Shown here one piece after another: positions 9,518-17,112 of a DNA stretch of 33,817 bases. The position numbers and the translations under genes were made by a program. The notes below the pieces were generated by a model, which saw only the letters and a program-made list of their open reading frames with translations, did no database searches and was not told the DNA's origin. The stretch lies in the IMG/VR virus record IMGVR_UViG_3300044301_004261, positions 1 to 33,817 of that record; one strand, given 5' to 3'. Each line of letters opens with the position of its first letter. Positions within the stretch are counted from its first letter, which is position 1. Source of the DNA: a virus.

Positions 9518-9922
9518 CTACCCCTGTTTCCGACGACGCATAGTCAGCGCATCAACCATACGGTCAAACGATTTATCAATCGCATCACTTGCCTCAGGAT
9601 TGTACCTCTGCCCCTGAGTTGACTGAGTCGCAGCCCCAATGCCCGAAGCCACTGCACTCAAACGAGGTTTGTTAAGTTGAAATTTAGCCGCACGCTCGGA
9701 CCTCTTTCTTAGGCGCCGACTTTTTTTCGGTGCCCGCTTTTTCTCTCTGGCCACTTTCTTTATGTCTCGATCGACCTTGCGATCGTACTTTTTTCGTTGC
9801 CAATCTGTGACCGGTTTTCCGTCAACGGCTGTTATCTCTGGTCCAGGGCTATCACCAAACTCAAAGTTATTGGGGTCAAAGTCACCAAGAGGTTGGGACG
9901 GATTAAAGGATTTTTTACTCAT
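9518..9922 (-). CDS. Hypothetical basic protein, 134 aa
   Basis: No family recognised. The frame is open from an ATG at 9979, but that start lies inside the 953-aa gene. I chose ATG 9922 (MSKKSFNPSQPLGDFDPNNF): it has AGAGG upstream and is one base after the upstream TAA stop. The protein is strongly basic in the middle, with Arg/Lys-rich stretches such as DRKVDRDIKKVAREKKRAPK and SRRLRKRSERAAK around residues 48-85. The C-terminus is more neutral (YNPEASDAIDKSFDRMVDAL). Such a composition would suit binding to DNA or acidic partners inside the head; this is inference. It is tightly packed between the 953-aa and 300-aa genes. Confidence 0.55.
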   Translation of the reverse strand: MSKKSFNPSQPLGDFDPNNFEFGDSPGPEITAVDGKPVTDWQRKKYDRKVDRDIKKVAREKKRAPKKSRRLRKRSERAAKFQLNKPRLSAVASGIGAATQSTQGQRYNPEASDAIDKSFDRMVDALTMRRRKQG

Positions 9923-9923
9923 C

Positions 9924-12785
9924 TTACTGCCTCTGTGCGTCGGATTTATTCTTAGGTAGATTATTCGGTGAGGGTACATCTACAGGAGACACGCCTTCAT
10001 CATCGAGTCGATTGACATCCCAACCTTCACCAGTATCCGGTGTTTCAAACTCGCCTTGCCCTACAGCTTCCCGCTCAAATTGAAGCGCCTGATACTTTTG
10101 AAGTACTGGTTTCGCCCATGCGTCTCGAGCAGTTGGGTCGTCTGCACCCGCATAAATTTTATCTAATCTACTCGTTAACCGTGAAAGCTTCTTATCAGAC
10201 GCCTTTTTGTACTTATCTCGCTCACGTTGGTCCGAATATTTCGCAGCCCGCTTCTTAGATTTTTCCTCGACCCTTGACTCTTTCGCCAATTCTTTATCCG
10301 CAGCTTTCGCCTTCTTAGTTACATCCCTAGCTGCTCGCGTCGTAGACTTCAGCATGTCTCGCCTCGATTTCTTCTTAGCCTTGTCATCCTCCGATGCTTC
10401 TGGTTTCGCTGTTTGTGTCGGATCAACCCAATCTTTGGGTGCCTCAATTTCTCCCACCGCAATCGCATTTGCCAACGAGCGTTCCATTTCACGGTTCGAT
10501 GAGCGTTGCTCCGCAGTCAACTGGGCAAATTGCTCCAAAGTCATCTCAGGTGGTGTACCTGGAAGTGCTCCTGTAGGTTGCCCTAAATGACCACCTTCAA
10601 GCGACTCACCACCAATAACCGTCAACGGTGGCTCATCTACTGCTTCGGCTACAATCGCGTCTTCGACCGGTGTATCAGAGTCTAACTCATCATCCGAAAA
10701 CTCATACTCTTCGCCTTCACCAAGAGTCCTAAATCGAATCCCCGCAGAATCATCGACGGTATCACCAGGCCGAAGAGCCCACGGATCTGGTTGTCCTTTT
10801 GTTTTAGTCACAACAGATTCGTCTGGTATTGCGTTAGTTTCTTGCTCTGCTGCGAGCGCGATTAACTGCTTAGTTTCGCCTTCAGCCATACTCGCTACTT
10901 GCAGATCCGCAGGCAAACCTGCCTCAAGTGCTTTCGCTAAATCAGCTTCACCAAAAGATGCAGCCCCACCCGTGACGTCATTAAGCACGTACAACCGATC
11001 TTCCCGATTGGGTTTAGACCGTTGTACTATTTGTGACGCTTGGTCTGGCGGGACAGGTGTTAGTGCCCCATTCTCATCAACACCAAAGACACTACCCTCT
11101 GGCCCAACAATAAAGAACCCTTCATCGTCTTTAATTCCATAGTACCCTGAATTATCAAACGCCGCGCTCTTTCGGGCCTTCAATTGCTCATTTGTAAGAT
11201 ACTCACCCGTAGCTTCGTCAACCGCATAAGCATCTTCACCAAGCTTGACCGTATCTGCACGGTCCTCAAAATCAGTGCGGCTCAGTGCGTCTTGAGCAAG
11301 GCTTGCGTATTCAGCCTTCTCTTTGTCATAGATATTCATTGAGCGACGATCAATCCGAGTGATGTCAGGCTCGGGGCGCTTCAAATAAATTGCCTCGTTA
11401 ATCTCACTTGCCAGTAAAACACGAGCGCCATCAGGCTGTACAATGCGGATAGCGCCAAAGGGATCTGCCGCGTGACGGCGCAAGCGTTGGCCCGTAACGA
11501 TAGTGCCATCTTTCAACTCAACCCGAAGCACCTCACCGGAGCGAATACCCTTCATTCCGTAGTTGCCTGCACGACGTTGCGACTGTTTTCCCCAAGCAAG
11601 CAAGGCAGCAACGTCATCACCACCTGCGACATACGTGCTCAAGTCAGGCTTACCGTCTTCACCCATCTGAACGCTACCAAGTCGGTCCCACCCATAATCC
11701 GCAGCCCAAGCGCGAAACACAGGATTCGCTATTGCTCGTGGAATGTTCTTATACTTCTGCCTTACCCCACCATCAGGACGTTTACTTTTCAAATACTCAT
11801 GAATATCTTTGGCTTCCTCAAGTGAGTACTTTCGATATTCTGCGTCTTCAATAATTTGATCCAGGGTTGATCTGTCTTCAATATTGTTGATATGCGCGAA
11901 AGTGGCTTTTTGCTTTTGATCAATCTCTTCGAACAGGTTCAATGCCTGCTTAACTTTCAACTCATCGCCAATACCCTGATCGATCTTATCTAGTTCAGCC
12001 CCTGCTGCGTTGAGAGCAGCTATACCCTCTTGAATCTCCTTGTTCATTTGTGCTTCTTGAAAATTACGACGCCTTCGAGCGTCATTGTAATACTTCATAT
12101 GAAACTGAATGTTTTCGTACTCGTCTGAATTATCAATGTTGCGTTTAAGTAGATTGTTCGTCGTTGCCTGAATATCAAGCAACTCATCGCTACCGGGCTG
12201 AAACACAAAGATTTCGCCTGATCCTGTTGTCGTCTCACGGTTGTTCAACATAGTGAACATTTCAAGTAGCGTCTGGTTGTACTTAGGATCGTCAGTTGCA
12301 ATCTTCGGACGCTTACCTTCACCGCCCACAGATACAGGCTCGTTCAGTGCGTCAAAAGCCAAAGCAATACCGTCTTGACCTTTTTGCAGGGCAAACAAGT
12401 CCGAACGAATCTTGCCCGTAATCGACGTATCCGCGCTACGTACCTTTTCGTTGTATCGCCTGTCGGCTGTTTCTCGAGCCTTTTGAAGTTGAACAAGTGC
12501 GGTATATCTTGAGCGTAAATTCGAGCCTGAGGTCTCCAGCAACTTAGCGTAGAAATCCTGCTGGTTCTTACGCCAGGTCATCTTCTCTTTAATGTTGTTT
12601 GCTCGACGCTTCTCTGCTTCTGTCGCAATACCCTCTTCTAACTTACGAATAAGATCAAGCGCTTCAAGTTCTTCTTTTGCGTCGTAGCCTGACTTCTCTT
12701 TCTCTGTCGCTTCTGTTGTAGTTGATTGACCCAACCGCGCACGATTTGCTGCAACTGCACCGACTACTTTATCTACGTAACTCAT
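9924..12785 (-). CDS. Large internal virion protein candidate, 953 aa, coiled-coil rich
   Basis: ATG 12785 has AAGGA upstream, overlapping the stop of the 246-aa gene. The first 350 or so residues are charged and helical, with coiled-coil-like segments (LDLIRKLEEGIATEAEKRR, LNLFEEIDQKQKATFAHINN). The middle has short beta-rich units such as LRVELKDGTIVTGQRLRR, IRIVQPDGARVLLAS, YYGIKDDEGFFIVG and GSVFGVDENGAL. The last 200 residues are highly charged, with an Arg/Lys/Asp-rich helix (KSRVEEKSKKRAAKYSDQRE). No catalytic motif found. Its place between a small membrane protein and a giant protein parallels T7 gene 15 between 14 and 16, suggesting a component of the ejected DNA-translocation machine. 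I saw no direct T7 gp15 similarity, so the role is inferred from order and size. Confidence 0.5.
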   Translation of the reverse strand: MSYVDKVVGAVAANRARLGQSTTTEATEKEKSGYDAKEELEALDLIRKLEEGIATEAEKRRANNIKEKMTWRKNQQDFYAKLLETSGSNLRSRYTALVQLQKARETADRRYNEKVRSADTSITGKIRSDLFALQKGQDGIALAFDALNEPVSVGGEGKRPKIATDDPKYNQTLLEMFTMLNNRETTTGSGEIFVFQPGSDELLDIQATTNNLLKRNIDNSDEYENIQFHMKYYNDARRRRNFQEAQMNKEIQEGIAALNAAGAELDKIDQGIGDELKVKQALNLFEEIDQKQKATFAHINNIEDRSTLDQIIEDAEYRKYSLEEAKDIHEYLKSKRPDGGVRQKYKNIPRAIANPVFRAWAADYGWDRLGSVQMGEDGKPDLSTYVAGGDDVAALLAWGKQSQRRAGNYGMKGIRSGEVLRVELKDGTIVTGQRLRRHAADPFGAIRIVQPDGARVLLASEINEAIYLKRPEPDITRIDRRSMNIYDKEKAEYASLAQDALSRTDFEDRADTVKLGEDAYAVDEATGEYLTNEQLKARKSAAFDNSGYYGIKDDEGFFIVGPEGSVFGVDENGALTPVPPDQASQIVQRSKPNREDRLYVLNDVTGGAASFGEADLAKALEAGLPADLQVASMAEGETKQLIALAAEQETNAIPDESVVTKTKGQPDPWALRPGDTVDDSAGIRFRTLGEGEEYEFSDDELDSDTPVEDAIVAEAVDEPPLTVIGGESLEGGHLGQPTGALPGTPPEMTLEQFAQLTAEQRSSNREMERSLANAIAVGEIEAPKDWVDPTQTAKPEASEDDKAKKKSRRDMLKSTTRAARDVTKKAKAADKELAKESRVEEKSKKRAAKYSDQRERDKYKKASDKKLSRLTSRLDKIYAGADDPTARDAWAKPVLQKYQALQFEREAVGQGEFETPDTGEGWDVNRLDDEGVSPVDVPSPNNLPKNKSDAQRQ

Positions 12786-12795
12786 AATCTATTCC

Positions 12796-13536
12796 TTAGC
12801 GCGGTTGGCTCGGCATATTGGCCGCTACAGCGTCAGCTTGACCCATTTTATCTGTCGGAGTAAATGCTCCCTGAGAAGCCATCTGAGTACCACCAGACAA
12901 CAAAGAACCAACACCTTGAGCCGCGCCGGACCAAATTTGAGTGTTCGCAGCCGACAACGCACCTTCCGACGCAACCTTTTGTTGTGCCGCTGCTTGCATT
13001 TCGTTTAGTGTTTGACCTCGCTCCGCTAGTGCTTGCTGAGACGAAACCTGCTCAATTCCGGTACGCTGCTTTGCCTCAAAGTCTTTCGACGCATCAGTTA
13101 GTTCTTTTAGCCGCTTCCGTTTACCACCAGCACTATAGGGATCTTGGGCATCGCGCTTAAGGTCACCTTCCAGACCAGCTAACCTTGATTGGAATGATAA
13201 CGCGCCCTCGAGAGTCGCAGCACGCTTTTCAGCCTCTGTCTTACCGTAGTCACCTGCCGCCTCTTTTTCGCGAGCCTTCTTACCTACCTTCACCATTGCC
13301 TTATATTCAGGACTAGACTCAATCCTCTTACGCGCACGCTTAGCTTGGATACCCTTAATGATTGCAGGAGCAGCAGTCGCGGCAGCAGCACCCAAAAGCA
13401 GTGCGCCCGCAGCCAAAGGCGGAATCGCGTACGAAACCTCACCATTATGAGGCCCACCAAATACCCAACAGACGACTAAAGCAACTAAATACAAAGCCAT
13501 TTGCATTGGTGTTAATTTAGGAATCAACAAATGCAT
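12796..13536 (-). CDS. Membrane-active internal virion protein candidate, 246 aa
   Basis: ATG 13536 has GGGAG about 8 bases upstream. Two hydrophobic segments lie near the N-terminus: residues about 11-28 (MQMALYLVALVVCWVFGG) and about 36-60 (IPPLAAGALLLGAAAATAAP). They are followed by a basic turn (KGIQAKRARKR) and a long Gln/Ala/Glu-rich helical region. The C-terminal part has a Gly/Ser/Ala-rich stretch, NTQIWSGAAQGVGSLLSGG, typical of small phage ejection proteins. T7 gp14 is 196 aa and forms the outer-membrane part of the ejection channel; this protein is similar in size, precedes two large proteins as gene 14 does, and has potential pore-forming helices. The first hydrophobic segment could also be read as a signal-anchor. 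Function inferred, not proven. Confidence 0.5.
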   Translation of the reverse strand: MHLLIPKLTPMQMALYLVALVVCWVFGGPHNGEVSYAIPPLAAGALLLGAAAATAAPAIIKGIQAKRARKRIESSPEYKAMVKVGKKAREKEAAGDYGKTEAEKRAATLEGALSFQSRLAGLEGDLKRDAQDPYSAGGKRKRLKELTDASKDFEAKQRTGIEQVSSQQALAERGQTLNEMQAAAQQKVASEGALSAANTQIWSGAAQGVGSLLSGGTQMASQGAFTPTDKMGQADAVAANMPSQPR

Positions 13537-13566
13537 CGAAATCTCCCGTAAAAGTATAGCGCGAAA

Positions 13567-14565
13567 TCAGAGAAAAGACACTACACGAGCGTTACGCACA
13601 CCAAAAGAAACCTTACCGACAAGTGTAAAGTGACCTCGAAGTTTATACCAAGTTGTATCTTTATCGGACCATTCTACTTGTTTACCCACGTTCTGGACAA
13701 ACACAGGTCCAGGTTTTTCACCATTTCGATCTTTAAGCGATCTAATTGAGCATTGAACCGATATTTCGTGGTAACCCTTCTTTAAATGATTTGCTGAAAG
13801 TAAACTATGTAAGTCAAAGTAAGTTGCTGAGTGCGCTTCGGGAAAACAATATTTGGGGTTACCCCCACCATTAAATTCCGTGTATGAAGAATAACTAGGT
13901 TCGTCACCACCAAAAGAGTCTAAACCTGGACCAAACATGTCTGCCGATTGTTGATTAGGAGCCCCAGGTGAAACTGGGTGAAAAAAGTTTTCGCCCAAGC
14001 GACGATTAGTACCTTTAATAACTTCACCGTCAACCAAACAGCGGAGACTGATTTCCGTAAATACACCTTGACCCCAAGACGACCTAAAAACATCCTTAAA
14101 TCGACCCATCCAATTGTTCCAACTGAGAAAAAAACTCCATTGAGCAAGTGCCGCTGAAGCGTCGTAAGCTTGGTACCAACGTAAAGATAAACCCGGCACG
14201 GTGAAAAAATCACCCGCCTCGGAACCTTCAGTCTCTGTTGGATATGTATCCTGTTCTGATGAACTATCAGAACTACGACCATAAATTGTACACGAATCTC
14301 TTAATGACTCCATTCGAGATATAACAGCCTGCTCGGGCATAATGTGCTGCTTTTGGACCAGAAAACTATCAGAAAGATTATCTTTGTCTAATTCACCATT
14401 AACCGTACTGTATAAACCCGAACCAGTCTTTCGCTGCAACCACGGAGTGTAAATATTTTTATTGTACCCCAACCAAGGGTCAGAAACTCGACGATTATCA
14501 TAAAGATTTGGTACCAGAGAAGTAGTCGAGCCCCTTGCTAAGTCTTTAAATGTAATGATTGGCAT
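13567..14565 (-). CDS. Appendage-like structural protein, 332 aa, related to the 845-aa neighbour
   Basis: ATG 14565 lies 7 bases after the previous stop; GAGTGA, overlapping that stop, may serve as the SD. The N-terminal part contains VNGELDKDNLSDSFLVQKQ followed by HIMPEQAV, a 'linker-helix' pattern I associate with phage collar or appendage proteins. From about residue 125 it is aromatic and beta-rich (LSLRWYQAYDASAALAQWSF). At about 177 CLVDGEVIKGTNRR, at about 267 GYHEISVQCSIRSL, and at the end VSFGVRNARVVSFL follow the same order as equivalent segments in the 845-aa protein (RVDGEIIDETITG, SHTVEIVARRL, FTRKITSITLPI). The two adjacent genes therefore seem to share a jelly-roll-like domain. 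The exact place in the virion cannot be told. Confidence 0.55.
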   Translation of the reverse strand: MPIITFKDLARGSTTSLVPNLYDNRRVSDPWLGYNKNIYTPWLQRKTGSGLYSTVNGELDKDNLSDSFLVQKQHIMPEQAVISRMESLRDSCTIYGRSSDSSSEQDTYPTETEGSEAGDFFTVPGLSLRWYQAYDASAALAQWSFFLSWNNWMGRFKDVFRSSWGQGVFTEISLRCLVDGEVIKGTNRRLGENFFHPVSPGAPNQQSADMFGPGLDSFGGDEPSYSSYTEFNGGGNPKYCFPEAHSATYFDLHSLLSANHLKKGYHEISVQCSIRSLKDRNGEKPGPVFVQNVGKQVEWSDKDTTWYKLRGHFTLVGKVSFGVRNARVVSFL

Positions 14566-14572
14566 ACTAATA

Positions 14573-17110
14573 TCACTCGCTCAACTTCAAAATAGATAAA
14601 CTTGCATCACCCCAATGAACCTCGGTACCACGTAAAATACCTCGACCCTCTACAGGTGAAGCCCAGTCGTTAAAAATATATTCTGAGTCACCAAGACTAC
14701 CATCAGACTCGACAGATATATGGCCTCGAGCGGCAGTACTATACTCTACACCATAACTAGCATGACGATAATCCCAATTGTGCGGAAAGGTCGACGATAC
14801 GAAAATGGCAATCTCTTCTATTGTCCCACTAGTTTGAGGAATATGTGCGAACAATGGAATGTCAATGCCGCAATTAGACGGATATGTTTGACCTCCACGA
14901 CGGTCTAATACCCCCTCTGACTTCTCTAGTAACTTAAAGCTTTGCTCACTTGCACCAGTACCATAATGACCCGGATCACCTGGCTCAACCCAGTCGTATA
15001 CGTACCCTAGATCTTCACCTTCTTCAGCAATAAATCGAGGTGTACGATTAACCCAATTAAATGAATTAACTAATGCAGGGGCAAACTTAGAACCAATGAA
15101 CCATTTACCATCGAGTTTATACCCAATAGCAAAATAAGCAAACAAATCTAAGTACTTATGCTCCATTTGCCAACATTGATAATCTCGTTGGTCTTTCCAA
15201 TGATCCTCGGTGTGGGGACCCATCGCCGGAGGAATTGCCCCAGCAGCTTTACCGGACATCAAAGGCTCGATACGAAAAAACTCAATATTAGCAAAAACCA
15301 ATAAATGCTCTTTTGCACCAACGTCAAAACTTTCACTGCCTGTCGGTTGTAGCCTCAAAGCACCTGATTCACCCTGTACATAATCCCAACCACCTGTACC
15401 TTCCTCATTGTACCAATCATCATGAATACCACCAATCTCATCCATTTCGGACGAGTTCATAAATCCGGGGAATCGTGCCGTAGAAGTAAATTGGCTTGGT
15501 GGATCTAAAATTGCACTAGACCCAAGTCGCTTTAAAGGAGCAGTTACACTATCTTTATGTGTTGTAATGTTAGTTGATTTACTTAAAAGAACCTTGCTTG
15601 GTAGATGTGTATTCGGAAGCGAATGAGATTTAACATCACCCGATTGAATTGTATTTAATCGCTTTCGAAGTGGTTCAAGCGTTTCATCCAACTTATTATC
15701 ATTAAATGGGCCCAATGTACCATTCGGTACAGCCCGAACCAATTCTCGATTAAATTCTTCTCTTCGAGGATCATAAGTGTCACCAAAAATAGGCAGTGTT
15801 ATTGACGTAATCTTACGAGTAAAAACACCGACAAAGTCACCAACACCAAAATCTTGTTTCTTTCTACTTAGGCGACGAGCAACAATTTCAACTGTGTGAC
15901 TACCACCTTCAATCGGAACAACTGCACCTAACCGAACAGGCATACATTCGGGGCCCATCGATACGGCGCGACTTGTCCTTAGTTTTTGTCCAGACGCACT
16001 CCGGGCAGTTTGGGTACCATACGAAGCGTTGAACATAGTACTTCTTTGAGATCGCCGACCAAACAGCTTAATTTCTTCTCCGTCTTTTTCGCTGAGGTCG
16101 TGCTCTAGTGGACCATCAGCAAATCTCATACCATGAGCAGATTCTTCAAAAGAAAATTGTTTACCTGTAATGGTCTCATCAATAATCTCACCATCAACAC
16201 GCAAAGCAAATTGAACTAAAGCAGGGTAAAACCCCCTTGAAATATGATGTTGACCACCGAAATTTGGATGAGAACCCTCAACCACGGAGCGATACTCATT
16301 TAGTGGAAAGGAGTATGGTACGTCTTGAACAATGACATCTCCTGAATGTTCAGCCGCATGACACGCCCAATAATGCGAAGGACCAAAAGCATTTAAAGCA
16401 TCACGCTCCCTTCGCGCTAATTCCTTATGATCGTACATAGAAGGATGATCTACGTGAGACCACGCAAGAACATTACCATCAGAATCAAGATAACTATGAG
16501 GACCATCTTCCCACTCATTAACGTTCTTGTAGCCATCATTTAAATAAGTTACCCAAGGGTTTTTGTGCTCATAAAAACCTTGCCAAACATATTGAAGATA
16601 GGCAGTAATCCATACCTTTGCCTTACCTACGGTTTCAAACGTAGTTTGCATTGGACCAGATAATTGTCCATTCTGAACAGTTGTCCACTCACCCGTGTGA
16701 GGAATAACAAACGGTTTTCGATTAAGCGAACCTGCCAATGCACCACCTACACCATCATCCCGAAAAGTCTTACCATCAGGTTGAACAAAATTTGGTGGGG
16801 CACGATGAGCGTTTTGGTAACTTTGATTCCTACTAGGCCACGTAGGATAAGTTTCAGTCTTTTCGTCAAACTCCATACGAGTACGAACTTCTACTTCCGT
16901 ATGCTGGATATCATAATAAGCACCTGTATCAACAGAGGGCTCACCAGACGTTTCTTTCGCAGGTAATGTTTTTAACGATGCAGCAAAAAAGTTTGTTCTA
17001 TCAAGACCCTGATCTAAAACAGCCGTCAAACCATCTATGTCAGCTTGAAATTCTTCCGGGTGAAGAATGTCCTTGTGACGAAGAAATCGCTTCGGAAAAA
17101 TATAAGGCAT
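14573..17110 (-). CDS. Large structural (neck or appendage) protein, 845 aa
   Basis: ATG 17110 has GAGG about 11-14 bases upstream, overlapping the end of the nozzle-like gene. The N-terminus, MPYIFPKRFLRHKDILHPEE followed by FQADIDGLTAVLDQGLDRTN, fits the N-terminal anchoring pattern of phage appendage proteins. The body is aromatic, beta-rich and has few Cys. Two similar modules can be picked out. Module 1: RVDGEIIDETITG near residue 303, GGSHTVEIVARRL near 400 and FTRKITSITLPI. Module 2: YKLDGKWFIGSKF near 663, then TIEEIAIFVSS, ending VHWGDASLSILKLSE. Module 1 matches the 332-aa protein encoded next. No hydrolase motif was seen, so I do not call it a depolymerase. Confidence in a structural role is good; the specific location in the particle is unknown. 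Confidence 0.55.
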   Translation of the reverse strand: MPYIFPKRFLRHKDILHPEEFQADIDGLTAVLDQGLDRTNFFAASLKTLPAKETSGEPSVDTGAYYDIQHTEVEVRTRMEFDEKTETYPTWPSRNQSYQNAHRAPPNFVQPDGKTFRDDGVGGALAGSLNRKPFVIPHTGEWTTVQNGQLSGPMQTTFETVGKAKVWITAYLQYVWQGFYEHKNPWVTYLNDGYKNVNEWEDGPHSYLDSDGNVLAWSHVDHPSMYDHKELARRERDALNAFGPSHYWACHAAEHSGDVIVQDVPYSFPLNEYRSVVEGSHPNFGGQHHISRGFYPALVQFALRVDGEIIDETITGKQFSFEESAHGMRFADGPLEHDLSEKDGEEIKLFGRRSQRSTMFNASYGTQTARSASGQKLRTSRAVSMGPECMPVRLGAVVPIEGGSHTVEIVARRLSRKKQDFGVGDFVGVFTRKITSITLPIFGDTYDPRREEFNRELVRAVPNGTLGPFNDNKLDETLEPLRKRLNTIQSGDVKSHSLPNTHLPSKVLLSKSTNITTHKDSVTAPLKRLGSSAILDPPSQFTSTARFPGFMNSSEMDEIGGIHDDWYNEEGTGGWDYVQGESGALRLQPTGSESFDVGAKEHLLVFANIEFFRIEPLMSGKAAGAIPPAMGPHTEDHWKDQRDYQCWQMEHKYLDLFAYFAIGYKLDGKWFIGSKFAPALVNSFNWVNRTPRFIAEEGEDLGYVYDWVEPGDPGHYGTGASEQSFKLLEKSEGVLDRRGGQTYPSNCGIDIPLFAHIPQTSGTIEEIAIFVSSTFPHNWDYRHASYGVEYSTAARGHISVESDGSLGDSEYIFNDWASPVEGRGILRGTEVHWGDASLSILKLSE

Positions 17111-17112
17111 TA

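Noticed and set aside
9920-9979. Longer start (ATG 9979) for the 134-aa gene
   Set aside because: It lies inside the end of the 953-aa gene and adds residues unlike the rest. ATG 9922 has an SD site and follows the upstream stop by one base.
14573-17110. 845-aa protein as a depolymerase or tail spike enzyme
   Set aside because: No beta-helix repeats, catalytic acid pairs or intramolecular chaperone signature were visible; only general beta-rich appendage features.
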